Of a DNA stretch of 64,000 nucleotides, positions 1 to 8,568 are shown one piece after another; the first letter of the stretch is position 1; the number at the start of each line of letters is the position of its first letter. The position numbers and the translations under genes are program-made. Origin of the DNA: Roseivirga sp. (GTDB lineage: Bacteria > Bacteroidota > Bacteroidia > Cytophagales > Cyclobacteriaceae). The DNA is taken from assembly GCA_021404565.1 (NCBI GenBank), contig JAAWWF010000001.1, positions 357,613 to 421,612 of the forward strand. Reading direction: 5' to 3'. The notes under the pieces are model-generated. The model was given only the letters and a program-made list of their open reading frames with translations, searched no databases and had not been told where the DNA came from.

Positions 1-238
1 GGGCTATGCCCAAAATAAGCCTGGGCACCAGAAACAGCAGGGCAAGTGCCCAAACAATTGAGTCAATGAACGCAAAGATCCAGCCTATTTCAATATCGAA
101 ATCAGGTTCCTCCTGCGCCTTTTCCAGTATGAACTCCATAAAGATGTCGTAGAAGTAGACACCCACCAGGCTGAACACGCTGAACACGATAAATGAAACA
201 CCAATTACCTTCTTATGTATCGGATCATATAAATCCAT
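1..238 (-). CDS. Partial small membrane protein, 3' end outside window
   Basis: Reading the minus strand from an ATG at 236-238 gives an open frame of about 79 codons that runs off the window edge. It starts MDLYDPIHKKVIGVSF. It shows one hydrophobic helix near residues 11-30, then a short acidic stretch (EKAQEEPDFDIE), then a second hydrophobic segment at about 55-78. That is consistent with a small integral membrane protein with at least two helices. I do not recognise the family. It lies downstream of the permease gene in the same orientation but is separated from it by a hairpin terminator, so it probably has its own promoter. Confidence 0.6.
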   Translation of the reverse strand, partial: MDLYDPIHKKVIGVSFIVFSVFSLVGVYFYDIFMEFILEKAQEEPDFDIEIGWIFAFIDSIVWALALLFLVPRLILGIA

Positions 239-267
239 AGCTTCCTCATTTTATATTGGTAAAATTA

Positions 268-296
268 AAAAAAGCCACCCAGACGGGTGGCTTTTT
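268..296 (-). terminator. Intrinsic terminator of the permease gene
   Basis: A hairpin with the stem AAAAGCCACCC / GGGTGGCTTTT and a four-base loop is followed by a T-run on the minus strand. It lies 20 bases beyond the permease stop codon. On the plus strand it also ends in TTTTT, so it could work in both directions. Confidence 0.85.
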
Positions 297-315
297 CATC
301 AGCGTCATCAACCGC

Positions 316-1551
316 TTATTCAAATCTTAAGGCCTCAATGGGGTCTAAACGGGCTGCTTTTTTGGCTGGCAGGTATCCTGACATCAAACCGACAATCACA
401 CAAATGATCAGTCCCATGATAATCCAGACCCACGGAATTACAAAAGCGCCTCCCAAAGCCTTGGCGAGTAAATTACCTACGCCAATCCCTAACAAGGCTC
501 CTACCACACCGCCCATCTGGCAAATCACAATGGCTTCAATCAGGAATTGTTGCCTGATTCTTTTTGGGGTGGCCCCCAGTGCCTTTCTGATACCAATTTC
601 GCGTGTACGCTCCGTTACTGATACCATCATGATATTCATCAGCCCGATAGCCGCCCCCAGCAGGGTAAGAAACCCTACGGCAAAGCCCCCGATCCTCAAA
701 CCGTTGGTCATATTATCCAGGGCTTCCGTTACGGAATCACTTCGTTCTATTTCAAAGGAATCTTCAGCTCCTATCCTGTCTCCCCTTATCTTACGCATAA
801 AGCCAGTCGCCTCTCCCATGGCATAGTCTATATCCTCCGGATTCTCAATCTGGGTAGTGATATTAAAGCGCATATTCCCTCGTTTGTCATATCGCTTAGC
901 GTTTAGCAGGGGAATGATAATGTTCCTGTCTTCCTCCGTATCACCTCCAAAACCACCTTTCTCTTCCAGTATTCCAATAATACGGTAGTTATTGCCATAA
1001 AACTTAAGAGTACGATTCAGTGGGTCCTGATTCTCTTTAAATAATCTCTTCACCACTTCCGTTCCTACGACACAGACATAATTACCATACTGAGTCTCAA
1101 GTCCCGAAAAATTCCTTCCTTTTTCTATCTGAATGCCCTTGATCGTAAAATAATTCTCATCACCTCCGGTAATGGTAATGTTAGGGTCGGTTTTCTCGTT
1201 CTCATACTTGATCTCCGCAACACCCGATATCCGGGTATATACCGTTACCGTAGAAGGATAATCAAAGCCTTTTTTGTAGGCTATGGCTTGTTTAAACTTT
1301 ACGGGCTCATAAGAGCGCTCTCTTCTGCCATTGTTGTTTCTTCTGCCAGAGTCGCGCTGGCCAATATCAAAACTATTAGCACCAAGACCCGACAAGCTCG
1401 AATCAATCTTGCTTCGCAGACCATCTACAGCCGTCAGCATGCTTACCAAAGCAGTGATTCCGATGGAGATGATAAAGCCGGTAAGAAAAGTGCGGAGCTT
1501 GTTCGATTTGATCGATTTTATCCCCTCTCTGATATTTTCTCTTAAGTTCAT
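316..1551 (-). CDS. MacB/FtsX-type ABC transporter permease
   Basis: This 411-residue protein has the MacB architecture. One N-terminal helix (about 18-42, [20 protein letters not shown]) is followed by a periplasmic MacB-PCD domain (about 45-280), then three C-terminal helices of the FtsX domain (about 285-405) with the typical [23 protein letters not shown] loop and a DPIEALRFE tail. Such permeases pair with a LolD/MacB-type ATPase and an HlyD-type adaptor to export substrates or act in mechanotransmission. Neither partner is encoded nearby, so this is a lone permease here. A hairpin terminator follows the stop. A nested palindrome (1575-1611) lies just upstream in the divergent promoter region and may be an operator. 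Confidence 0.9.
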   Translation of the reverse strand: MNLRENIREGIKSIKSNKLRTFLTGFIISIGITALVSMLTAVDGLRSKIDSSLSGLGANSFDIGQRDSGRRNNNGRRERSYEPVKFKQAIAYKKGFDYPSTVTVYTRISGVAEIKYENEKTDPNITITGGDENYFTIKGIQIEKGRNFSGLETQYGNYVCVVGTEVVKRLFKENQDPLNRTLKFYGNNYRIIGILEEKGGFGGDTEEDRNIIIPLLNAKRYDKRGNMRFNITTQIENPEDIDYAMGEATGFMRKIRGDRIGAEDSFEIERSDSVTEALDNMTNGLRIGGFAVGFLTLLGAAIGLMNIMMVSVTERTREIGIRKALGATPKRIRQQFLIEAIVICQMGGVVGALLGIGVGNLLAKALGGAFVIPWVWIIMGLIICVIVGLMSGYLPAKKAARLDPIEALRFE

Positions 1552-1574
1552 TGATCAAACTGAGTTTTTACCCG

Positions 1575-1611
1575 TTCTAAAACTAGCTGACCACTGGTCA
1601 ATTTCTTAGAA
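1575..1611. promoter_or_regulatory. Nested palindrome, candidate operator
   Basis: In the 114-base gap between divergent genes there is a perfect odd palindrome TGACCACTGGTCA (1588-1600), enclosed by a second pair of inverted arms, TTCTAA (1575-1580) and TTAGAA (1606-1611). The position suits a dimeric repressor controlling one or both flanking genes. The TGACC...GGTCA arms resemble TetR-type operators, but no TetR gene is in the window, so the regulator is unknown. Confidence 0.45.
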
Positions 1612-1665
1612 CAAATATTTAAATTAAACGATCGTACAGTTAAACGGTTTATAAACACGCCCGGC

Positions 1666-2931
1666 ATGAGGAAAATACTCGCATTCGTTCTTTTAATGAT
1701 CATTAGTCTATCAGGTTATGCAAATAAGCTGCTCATTCCTATGGACGAATCCCAGACCAATCATATGAAAGCATATGGCATTGCCTACTGGGTTCTCAAT
1801 AAAGACGAAGCAATTGACTGGATGTTAAATTACCGGGGAGGAAGTTTTTTATTACCCGCCCGTACCTCCTATCAAAATGAGCTCGTGATCCGCGGAATCA
1901 GCTTCGAAGTCATCTCTGATGCAGAGGCTAACCAGTTGGAAACGCAAATTGTTTCGCCTGCTTCTAATATGGATATGATGAAGTTGGAGAAGGCTCCGAA
2001 AATTGCCGTGTACTCCCCTAAAAGCAAAATGCCATGGGATGATGCCGTAACCCTGGCGCTGAGCTATGCTGAAATACCTTACGAGGTAATCTATGACGAT
2101 GAGATCATGGCTGATCAACTCTCCGATTATGACTGGCTTCACCTGCACCATGAAGATTTTACCGGACAATACGGGAAGTTCTACGCCAGCTTTAAAAATT
2201 TCAGCTGGTATATACAGCAGCAAAAAGACTATGAGGCCTCTGCTCGCAAACATGGTTTCGCCAAAGTGTCTGAGCTCAAGCTGGCCATTACTCATAAAAT
2301 TCAGGCCTTTGTGGCCGGTGGCGGTTTCATGTTCGCCATGTGCTCTGCTACTGACAGCTTTGATATTGCACTGGCCGGTGCGGGTCTCGATTTTATAGAA
2401 GCCATGTATGATGGTGATCCAGCCAATCCTAATGCAGAATCACAGTTCGACTTCAGTGAAACTCTGGCATTTGAAGATTTCAAACTTCGCAAGGATCCAC
2501 TGGAATATGAGTTCAGCGATATAGATAATACGGAAGCCCGTAGGTTTCGTGGGCTTAGAGAAGACAATGATTACTTTACCCTCTTTCAATTCTCCGCTAA
2601 GTGGGACCCCATACCAACCATGCTGACACAGAATCACACCCAATTGATCAAAGGCTTCTTTGGTCAGACTACCTCTTTTAAAAAGAGAGTGATCAAGCCG
2701 GATGTGGTGGTTATGGGAGAAGCAGAAGTGGCTGATGAGGCCAAGTACATTCATGGCGTATACGGCAAGGGTTTCTGGACCTTTTACGGTGGTCATGATC
2801 CTGAAGATTATCAACATAGAGTAGGTGAAGAACCCACTGACCTGAATCTCTACCCCAATTCTCCTGGCTACAGGCTGATTCTGAACAACATCCTGTTCCC
2901 GGCAGCTAAGAAGAAGAAGAGAAAGACATAA
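1666..2931 (+). CDS. Conserved secreted protein of Bacteroidota, function unknown
   Basis: The product has 421 residues with an N-terminal signal peptide (MRKILAFVLLMIISLSGYA, cleavage around residue 19) and a basic tail (AAKKKKRKT). I recall close relatives in Cytophagales being labelled asparagine synthetase B, but I see neither the N-terminal Cys2 glutaminase domain nor the AsnB ATP-binding SGGxDS motif, so I do not support that name. Visible conserved-looking stretches are WLHLHHEDFTGQYGKF, FVAGGGFMFAMCSATDSFD and GFWTFYGGHDPEDYQH. The GGGF...CSATD stretch could be a class-I glutamine-amidotransferase-like nucleophile elbow (Cys after AM). That is inference only. The gene is a single transcription unit, divergent from the permease gene. 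Confidence 0.7.
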   Translation: MRKILAFVLLMIISLSGYANKLLIPMDESQTNHMKAYGIAYWVLNKDEAIDWMLNYRGGSFLLPARTSYQNELVIRGISFEVISDAEANQLETQIVSPASNMDMMKLEKAPKIAVYSPKSKMPWDDAVTLALSYAEIPYEVIYDDEIMADQLSDYDWLHLHHEDFTGQYGKFYASFKNFSWYIQQQKDYEASARKHGFAKVSELKLAITHKIQAFVAGGGFMFAMCSATDSFDIALAGAGLDFIEAMYDGDPANPNAESQFDFSETLAFEDFKLRKDPLEYEFSDIDNTEARRFRGLREDNDYFTLFQFSAKWDPIPTMLTQNHTQLIKGFFGQTTSFKKRVIKPDVVVMGEAEVADEAKYIHGVYGKGFWTFYGGHDPEDYQHRVGEEPTDLNLYPNSPGYRLILNNILFPAAKKKKRKT

Positions 2932-3223
2932 GGAGTGAGCCTTTTTAAGGGCTTGAGGCAAGAGGTAGGAAGTAAGCTTCTTAGAGTCTTACCTCATAAA
3001 CACTTCCTAATTCATCTTTCCCGAGTGCTCGCTTCAGATAATACCCTTATTAACGCGTACAAGAAATAATGCTTTTCAGATCCTCTGAGTTTTTACTGCT
3101 CTTTCTGTACATTTGACCCAAGTCAATTTGACTCCCGTACCCACTGTGTTAACGGACAAAAAAACTCTGCTTCTATTGAACTTCGCAAGACCAGGAGGCC
3201 ATAATCATTAGGATAAAAACAAA

Positions 3224-3988
3224 ATGTCGATAACCAAAGAATCCGAACTTATCGGAATGAAACGCATCAGTGAAGTGGTTGGAACTACTTTGAAACTGAT
3301 GAGAGAATATGCCAAAGTGGGTATATCCACCAAAGAACTGGACGAATATGGAGGCGAAATTTTAAGGAGTTACGGAGCAAAATCAGCCCCATACGAAACT
3401 TACGGATTCCCCGGTTATTCCTGCATTAGTGTAAATGAAGAAGCGGCACATGGGATTCCTTCCAGGGATAAAACCCTGAAAGAGGGAGATTTAATTAACA
3501 TTGATGTGTCAGCTGAGCTGAATGGATTTTGGTCCGACAATGGAGGTTCATTTGTCATTGGAGAGGACATCCACAACCACCAGCCACTGGTAAATGCCTC
3601 TAAGCAGATTTTACAAAAGGCCATTGCTCTTATAAAAGGAGGTGTTAAGATAGCAGACGTTGGACACCTGATAGAAACTGAAGCAAAAAGGTCCGGATTT
3701 AAAGTAATTAAAAACCTGGCGGGACATGGAGTCGGGAGGAGTTTGCACGAAGAACCCAGTGACATTTTAAACTATCGGGTTAAAACAAACCAGGAAAGAT
3801 TCAGAAAAAACACTACGGTGGCCATCGAGACTTTTATTTCCACAAAATCAACGATAGCGGTTGAGCTGGAAGACGGTTGGACTTTAGTCGGTAACAAAGG
3901 AGGATACGTAACGCAGCATGAGCAGACAATATTGATAACTGATAAAACTCCCGTTATCTTGACTCAATCCAATGAAATATGGGGCTAG
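3224..3988 (+). CDS. map: Type I methionine aminopeptidase
   Basis: The enzyme removes N-terminal methionine from nascent proteins using a dinuclear metal centre. All expected ligands are visible in this 254-residue protein: Asp94 (NIDVSAEL), Asp105 (WSDNGGSF), His168 (GHGVGR), Glu202 (AIETF) and Glu233 (QHEQTI). His76 (EAAHGIP) and His175 (LHEEP) also match the substrate-binding histidines of the family. The length equals the usual single-domain bacterial form. It is not in a ribosomal-protein context, where the housekeeping map gene usually sits, so this is probably a second, accessory copy. The next gene (GNAT) follows after 42 bases. Confidence 0.93.
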   Translation: MSITKESELIGMKRISEVVGTTLKLMREYAKVGISTKELDEYGGEILRSYGAKSAPYETYGFPGYSCISVNEEAAHGIPSRDKTLKEGDLINIDVSAELNGFWSDNGGSFVIGEDIHNHQPLVNASKQILQKAIALIKGGVKIADVGHLIETEAKRSGFKVIKNLAGHGVGRSLHEEPSDILNYRVKTNQERFRKNTTVAIETFISTKSTIAVELEDGWTLVGNKGGYVTQHEQTILITDKTPVILTQSNEIWG

Positions 3989-4030
3989 ACTGATTATAGC
4001 AGGTCATAGCAGACCTCTGGTAGCAACACA

Positions 4031-4525
4031 ATGAACATAATATTCAAACGACTCAGCGAGGTTCAAAAATCAGACATCATTGAATTGATGAACAATCCGC
4101 TGGTCGGGCGACAGATGCCCTTGTTGAAAGGTAACTGGACTGAGGACACCTGTGACAAGTTTGTGGCAGGCAAAGAAAGACTTTGGGCCAACCATGGGTA
4201 TGGTCCCTGGGCCTTTATGATTGACGATCAGTTTGCTGGTTGGGGTGGCGTTCAACCGGAAGATGGTGAAGCAGACCTTGCTCTCGTGCTCCACCCTGAC
4301 TTCTGGGGTATAGGCAAAACCTTATATAAACAAATCATCGACAGGGCATTTGGTGAGCTTGGGCTCAACTCAGTCCAGGTACTTTTTCCTCCTTCCAGAA
4401 CCCGCGTTCAGGGTCTGCTCAGGTTGGGTTTCAAAGAAGAGGCCAAATTGCAGGTAGGCAATGAAACCTTTATCAGGTATCGGCTGGAGAAGGCTGACAT
4501 CAAAGAAAGTCAGGGTAAGAGATGA
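4031..4525 (+). CDS. GNAT family N-acetyltransferase
   Basis: This is a 164-residue single-domain protein with the acetyl-CoA-binding pattern of the GNAT fold. A beta strand (ADLALVLHPD, 81-90) is followed by the pyrophosphate loop and helix FWGIGKTLYKQIIDRAF (91-107), and late in the protein there is the GLLRLGFKEEAKLQV segment typical of RimJ/RimL-like acetyltransferases. The substrate cannot be inferred. It lies 42 bases after the methionine aminopeptidase gene, so co-transcription is possible. Both could act on protein N-termini, but that is speculation from context. Confidence 0.85.
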   Translation: MNIIFKRLSEVQKSDIIELMNNPLVGRQMPLLKGNWTEDTCDKFVAGKERLWANHGYGPWAFMIDDQFAGWGGVQPEDGEADLALVLHPDFWGIGKTLYKQIIDRAFGELGLNSVQVLFPPSRTRVQGLLRLGFKEEAKLQVGNETFIRYRLEKADIKESQGKR

Positions 4526-4644
4526 AATAAAATCAGCGGGACGCCAAAAGAGTTAACGCGGATAAAAGCTATATTTGATTAGTCAAATTCCCACCTCAAA
4601 AGAGTGTTCACATGAGTAGGAGAAGTACATTAAACAAATCTTAT

Positions 4645-5214
4645 ATGTCAAAATATTACCTTGCTTTGCTCACAATACTGCTTGTCACATCTTGTGGAGG
4701 CAATGATTTACCAGATGTTGTAAAATTCAAATCAGGGCTCTACGGATCCCGCACAGGTGAGTTTGTTGCAAAGTTCCCCGACAAACCCAGTGTATCATCA
4801 AGACATTACCAGCTTGGAGCAACCCAGGAGTTTAACGAATACGTTTTTCAATACAGAGTCGGTTTAGAGCACAGGTATGTCGTTTCCTATATCGATTTTC
4901 CTGAAGAACTGATCAAGGCCTGGGATACCGAGGAGCTATTTGATCAAACTATTAAAAACATCAGCGCTCAGGTTGATGATTTCAGAATATCAGAAAGAAA
5001 AGTCAATCAGATGAAAGGCTATGAGAAAAGCATTACCTATGCGCTTTTCTCCTCAACCCCGGGAGCTATGATGAAATCCCGGCTCTTAAAACGCGGTAAC
5101 AGGATATACTATGTCTACTTCGCCTGTGCGCGCAGGCAGCCCAATACCGAAGACATAGATGCCTTTCTTGACAGTTTTCAGCTGTACCAGCCAAAAGAAG
5201 ATACATCATCGTAA
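4645..5214 (+). CDS. Putative lipoprotein, unknown function
   Basis: From the ATG at 4645 the protein begins MSKYYLALLTILLVTSCGG, a lipoprotein signal with the lipobox VTSC followed by GG. An in-frame ATG at 4612 would add 11 residues. I prefer 4645 because it gives a standard lipoprotein leader and has an A/T-rich upstream stretch of the kind common in Bacteroidota. The mature part (about 170 residues) contains GEFVAKFPDKPSVSSRHYQLG and ends QLYQPKEDTSS. It resembles small lipoproteins that carry a PsbP-like or DUF1795-like alpha/beta domain, but I cannot assign a family firmly. It lies 28 bases upstream of an AraC regulator gene on the same strand. Confidence 0.75.
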   Translation: MSKYYLALLTILLVTSCGGNDLPDVVKFKSGLYGSRTGEFVAKFPDKPSVSSRHYQLGATQEFNEYVFQYRVGLEHRYVVSYIDFPEELIKAWDTEELFDQTIKNISAQVDDFRISERKVNQMKGYEKSITYALFSSTPGAMMKSRLLKRGNRIYYVYFACARRQPNTEDIDAFLDSFQLYQPKEDTSS

Positions 5215-5241
5215 AGGCCTAAACAACCCAGAACACCAATC

Positions 5242-6063
5242 ATGAACTACGAGACTTTCCAACCTCATCCCGATCTCGCAGCCATTGTTAAGTGTCATTG
5301 GATTTTAGAAGTGCCGGGTGACATAAAGGCACCAAAACAACGGATAATCCCCGATGGCTGCATTGAAATGTGCTTTATTTTGGGGGATGATGTCAGGCGA
5401 TTTACCTCAGAAACCGCATATATCATCCAGCCACGTGCCATGGTGTTTGGTCAGATCACCAAGCCCTACTACGTGCAGCCGACAGGTTATGTCAATACCT
5501 TTGCCGTACGTTTTTACCCCCACGGCTTTGCCAATTTCATTACTCGCCCCATTCATAAACTGGCCGACAAGGAAACTCCGCTAACATCGCTGTTCGAAAA
5601 AGCTCTGATCATTCAACTGGAACAAAAGATAATAGAGGCTTCATCCACTCAGGCCAGAATAGAAACGGTAGAGAGTTTTTTACTTGACAGACTCACAGAA
5701 CAATCCGTCATCGATAATATTGTGAAATCTACCACTGAAGCTCTGGCCAGTACCAAAGGAAATGCTTCTATCGGTACGATACTGAAAGAAGATCTTTCTA
5801 AAAGGAGAAGTCTGGAGCGAAAATTCTCCAGGCAGGTCGGTATCAGCCCCAAGCAACTGGGAAAGATCATCAGACTGCAGGCTGCGCTAAAACTAATGCT
5901 GGACGATAAGGAAAAGAGCCTTACTCAGGTGGCCTATGAGAGTGAATATTATGATCAGGCCCATTTCATTAAAGACTTCAAAGAGCTCACCGGAACCAAC
6001 CCAAAAGAATATTTGAGCAATGATCAAATGATGCTCTCTTCCATCATTTATTCAAAAGACTAA
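5242..6063 (+). CDS. AraC family transcriptional regulator (DUF6597-type N-terminus)
   Basis: This 273-residue regulator begins with an N-terminal domain (about 1-150: MNYETFQPHPDLAAIVKCHWILEVP...RIIPDGCIEMCFILGD) typical of the DUF6597/AraC-ligand group. It ends with a two-helix-turn-helix AraC domain (about 190-262: RKFSRQVGISPKQLGKIIRL, then SLTQVAYESEYYDQAHFIKDFK and GTNPKEYL). It probably senses a small molecule and acts on neighbouring genes. The VOC and YCII genes directly downstream on the same strand are natural targets. Confidence 0.9.
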   Translation: MNYETFQPHPDLAAIVKCHWILEVPGDIKAPKQRIIPDGCIEMCFILGDDVRRFTSETAYIIQPRAMVFGQITKPYYVQPTGYVNTFAVRFYPHGFANFITRPIHKLADKETPLTSLFEKALIIQLEQKIIEASSTQARIETVESFLLDRLTEQSVIDNIVKSTTEALASTKGNASIGTILKEDLSKRRSLERKFSRQVGISPKQLGKIIRLQAALKLMLDDKEKSLTQVAYESEYYDQAHFIKDFKELTGTNPKEYLSNDQMMLSSIIYSKD

Positions 6064-6131
6064 ACCTGTCGCATTTTTACAATTTTAGTTTTTTGAATCA
6101 GGCTATCTATGCCGTGAAAAAAGCAGCATAA

Positions 6132-6602
6132 ATGCAAAATAAATTTTACAGCATAGTGGTATGGCTCACGCTGAGCTTTATCACCTTAGTCCCCATGAAA
6201 ACCATGGCTCAAACCGAAAACTCAACCAGCAACATGAACACTTTCGTTTCCATTTTTGAAATTCCTGCCATCAACATTTCCCGGGCCATCAAATTTTACG
6301 AATCCATCCTGAGCATTGACATTCAACCGCTGGAATTCCCGGGCATTGAAATGGGCCTCTTCCCTTATGAAGACCAAACAGTCACGGGAGTGATCATGAA
6401 AGGCGAAGGCTATAAACCTTCAGCAGAGGGAGTGACAGTCTACCTCAACGGAGGTGAGAACCTGCAAACTGCTCTGGACAAAGTGGAGGAGCATGGAGGA
6501 AAAATCTTAATCCCAAAGACCCCACATGCTGATGAAATTGGTTTTTTTGCGATATTTCTTGACTCCGAAGGAAATAAAATGGGATTACATTCCCGAAATT
6601 AG
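6132..6602 (+). CDS. VOC family (glyoxalase/bleomycin-resistance-like) protein
   Basis: The VOC fold is recognisable from the repeated beta-alpha-beta pattern: SIFEIPAINISRAIKFYESIL, then VTVYLNGGENLQTALDKVEEHGGKILIPKT and FFAIFLDSEGNKMGLHSR. Such proteins bind a divalent metal, and the group includes dioxygenases, isomerases and resistance proteins. The substrate is unknown. The longest ATG start adds about 34 residues that look like a signal peptide ending in MAQ. An internal ATG at 6234 (MNTFVSIFEIPA) gives the usual cytosolic length, so export is uncertain. It is followed after 23 bases by the YCII gene, suggesting an operon under the upstream AraC regulator. Confidence 0.88.
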   Translation: MQNKFYSIVVWLTLSFITLVPMKTMAQTENSTSNMNTFVSIFEIPAINISRAIKFYESILSIDIQPLEFPGIEMGLFPYEDQTVTGVIMKGEGYKPSAEGVTVYLNGGENLQTALDKVEEHGGKILIPKTPHADEIGFFAIFLDSEGNKMGLHSRN

Positions 6603-6625
6603 ACAGCCATCAACACAGAACCCAA

Positions 6626-6949
6626 ATGCAGCAATTTCTGCTTCTGCTGAACAGCAAGGCTTCCCGGGACATCAGTCCTGAGGAGTTGGAAAGGCGTCTC
6701 AGTGAATACAGGGAATGGGTCAAAACCATTCCTGATCATTACCTTTCTGACAGCAGACTTGACAAAGGTGGTGCCTACATTACTCAGGATAAGCCCGTTC
6801 TGACGGATGGTCCCTTTGCTGAACTGAATGAAGTAATTGCCGGCTTTGTCGTTATCCGGGCCAATGACCTGAACCAAGCTACCCAGGTCACCCAAACCTC
6901 TCCCCTGTTACAATATTTTAACATTGCAGTAAGGCCTATCGTGGGATAA
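6626..6949 (+). CDS. YCII-related (DGPF) domain protein
   Basis: At 107 residues this is a standard length for the YCII/DGPF family, recognised by MQQFLLLLNSKA at the start, the diagnostic TDGPFAELNEVIAGFVVI segment (residues about 72-89) and a compact alpha/beta ferredoxin-like layout. Family members are small enzymes of mostly unknown reaction. Some are tied to sigma-factor or AraC gene pairs. It sits 23 bases after the VOC gene and is probably translated from the same mRNA. Confidence 0.88.
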   Translation: MQQFLLLLNSKASRDISPEELERRLSEYREWVKTIPDHYLSDSRLDKGGAYITQDKPVLTDGPFAELNEVIAGFVVIRANDLNQATQVTQTSPLLQYFNIAVRPIVG

Positions 6950-7130
6950 TCAGTCTACCATTGCAGCCATTGTCAGAAATCAAAAATCTGGTCCACTCAT
7001 TTTCAAACCAACTATCGAGGGGATCAAACAATGCGTCATTGAAATATCCCGGGTATCTACCAGGGCTTTCAAGACAATACTTTTTATTCGTTTTGAGTAA
7101 CTTCAGAGATGCTAAGCTGCTCTGGGAACG

Positions 7131-7766
7131 ATGAACACTTCAGTAGATAACTATTTTGTTGAGGGATGCGGCCGCTGTACACTTGGAGGTACACCGGACT
7201 GTAAGGTTCATCGATGGACTGCTGAGCTAGAGCTCCTGAGAAAGATCATTCTGGATTGTGGTTTGACGGAAGAGTCGAAGTGGGGAGCTCCCTGCTATAC
7301 TTTTCAAAACAAAAATATGCTTATGCTTAGTGCCCTGAAGGGATACTGCTGTATTAGTTTCTTCAAGGGTTCTTTATTAAGTGACCATGAAAATCTTCTC
7401 GTCAAACCTGGCCCTAACTCTCAGGCTGCGAGGTTATTCAGATTTCAGCATGTAAACGAAATTCAAAAAACCGAACGACACATCAAAGCGTACATTTTTG
7501 AAGCCATCGAACTGGAAAAAGCCGGACTTACGGTAACACTTAAGAAAAACCCAGAACCCATCCCGGTCGAGCTTGAAATGAAACTCGAAGAAGACCCCGT
7601 TTTGAAAACAGCCTTTGAAGCCCTCACTCCCGGACGACAAAGAGGCTATGTTTTACACTTTTCCAAACCTAAACGGTCTGAGACCAGGATAGGCCGGATT
7701 GAGAAATGCATTCCCATGATATTACAGGGCACAGGCCTGCATGATCGATACAAGTCCCGCAGGTAA
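7131..7766 (+). CDS. YdeI/OmdA-like protein with DUF1801 domain and Cys/His motif
   Basis: The 211-residue protein combines a DUF1801-type N-terminal half (about 30-115: ELLRKIILDCGLTEESKWGAPCYTF...YCCISFFKGSLL) with a C-terminal YdeI/OmdA module (about 140-205: VPVELEMKLEEDPVLKTAFEALTPGRQRGYVLHF...RIGRIEKCIPMI). The module is found in bacteriocin-protection proteins such as YdeI. Near the N-terminus Cys13, Cys16, Cys24 and His27 form a C-x2-C-x7-C-x2-H pattern that could bind a metal. The gene stands alone, with 181 bases before it and 170 after it. The function is unknown beyond family membership. Confidence 0.85.
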   Translation: MNTSVDNYFVEGCGRCTLGGTPDCKVHRWTAELELLRKIILDCGLTEESKWGAPCYTFQNKNMLMLSALKGYCCISFFKGSLLSDHENLLVKPGPNSQAARLFRFQHVNEIQKTERHIKAYIFEAIELEKAGLTVTLKKNPEPIPVELEMKLEEDPVLKTAFEALTPGRQRGYVLHFSKPKRSETRIGRIEKCIPMILQGTGLHDRYKSRR

Positions 7767-7936
7767 CCTGGCGCAGGTCCTGCCGTAAGTCAGTGCAACT
7801 ATTTAAAGGCTTTCAATAGTATTCTGATGAGACGTTTGTACGGGTCAGGAACAGCGACCGAAAAGACTGCTATTCTAAATCATAAACCTTTTGAGCCTGA
7901 GAGAGCGTTTATTAATGAAGTGTTAATCCATCAAAG

Positions 7937-8497
7937 ATGCGAAGTAAGGTTATGAACTATCGTATGGCTTTTTCTATGTTGGTAATGATGTCAATCCTTG
8001 GCAGCTATGCCGTTTCATCAGCTGGGGCAACAACTAATACCAAGGATTGTCCTGATCCCGGCTCTATCAAAACAGACACTCTCAAAGTCATTGTAGTTCA
8101 ATGTTCTAATGGGTATACATATGCTCAAAGAGGCTATAGTTTTAACCACGTAATAGAAAAGGAGCTTGATAAATTTGAGAATATTCACGTACAACCATTA
8201 CCTCTCAAAGCACTTATGGGAGTTTCTTACCAGGGTGTGTTCGACAAAAAATATTGCCCACCAATCATTGAAAAAGTAGACGCGGACTTTCTTGTACTGA
8301 CGCGTTTTGCCTCTGAGTACCTCACCTTAAACACAACAGAAACCGGCTGGGGCTACGAATTGAGAATTGTCAGTACCAGGAATTTGGAGCAGGCTAATTC
8401 TATTAGTGCTCATAGTCTGAAGGAATACAAGCAAATTGAACAGCATATTAAAGACAATATCAACACATTAAGAACTGAGATTGAAAATCTTAAATAA
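7937..8497 (+). CDS. Hypothetical secreted protein
   Basis: The 186-residue protein has an N-terminal signal peptide (hydrophobic MAFSMLVMMSILGSYAVSSAGA). Start choice is between ATG 7937 and ATG 7952. Either preserves the signal. The mature part has four scattered cysteines (DCPDP, VVQCSNG, KKYCPPI) and an alpha/beta segment ADFLVLTRFASEYL. The C-terminus is a charged helix (SLKEYKQIEQHIKDNINTLRTEIENLK) likely to form a coiled coil. I recognise no family. It is flanked by DUF1801 genes but with intergenic gaps, so no operon is obvious. Confidence 0.7.
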   Translation: MRSKVMNYRMAFSMLVMMSILGSYAVSSAGATTNTKDCPDPGSIKTDTLKVIVVQCSNGYTYAQRGYSFNHVIEKELDKFENIHVQPLPLKALMGVSYQGVFDKKYCPPIIEKVDADFLVLTRFASEYLTLNTTETGWGYELRIVSTRNLEQANSISAHSLKEYKQIEQHIKDNINTLRTEIENLK

Positions 8498-8568
8498 AGC
8501 TGTTAAAATGCATTGAAATAACTTTGTGCTCCGCGACAGGCTTCCAAAACCTCGAATTACATTTTCCA

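Noticed and set aside
2955-2995. Weak inverted repeat GAGGTA...TACCTC after the secreted protein gene
   Set aside because: Stem is interrupted and no T-run follows. Not enough to call a terminator.
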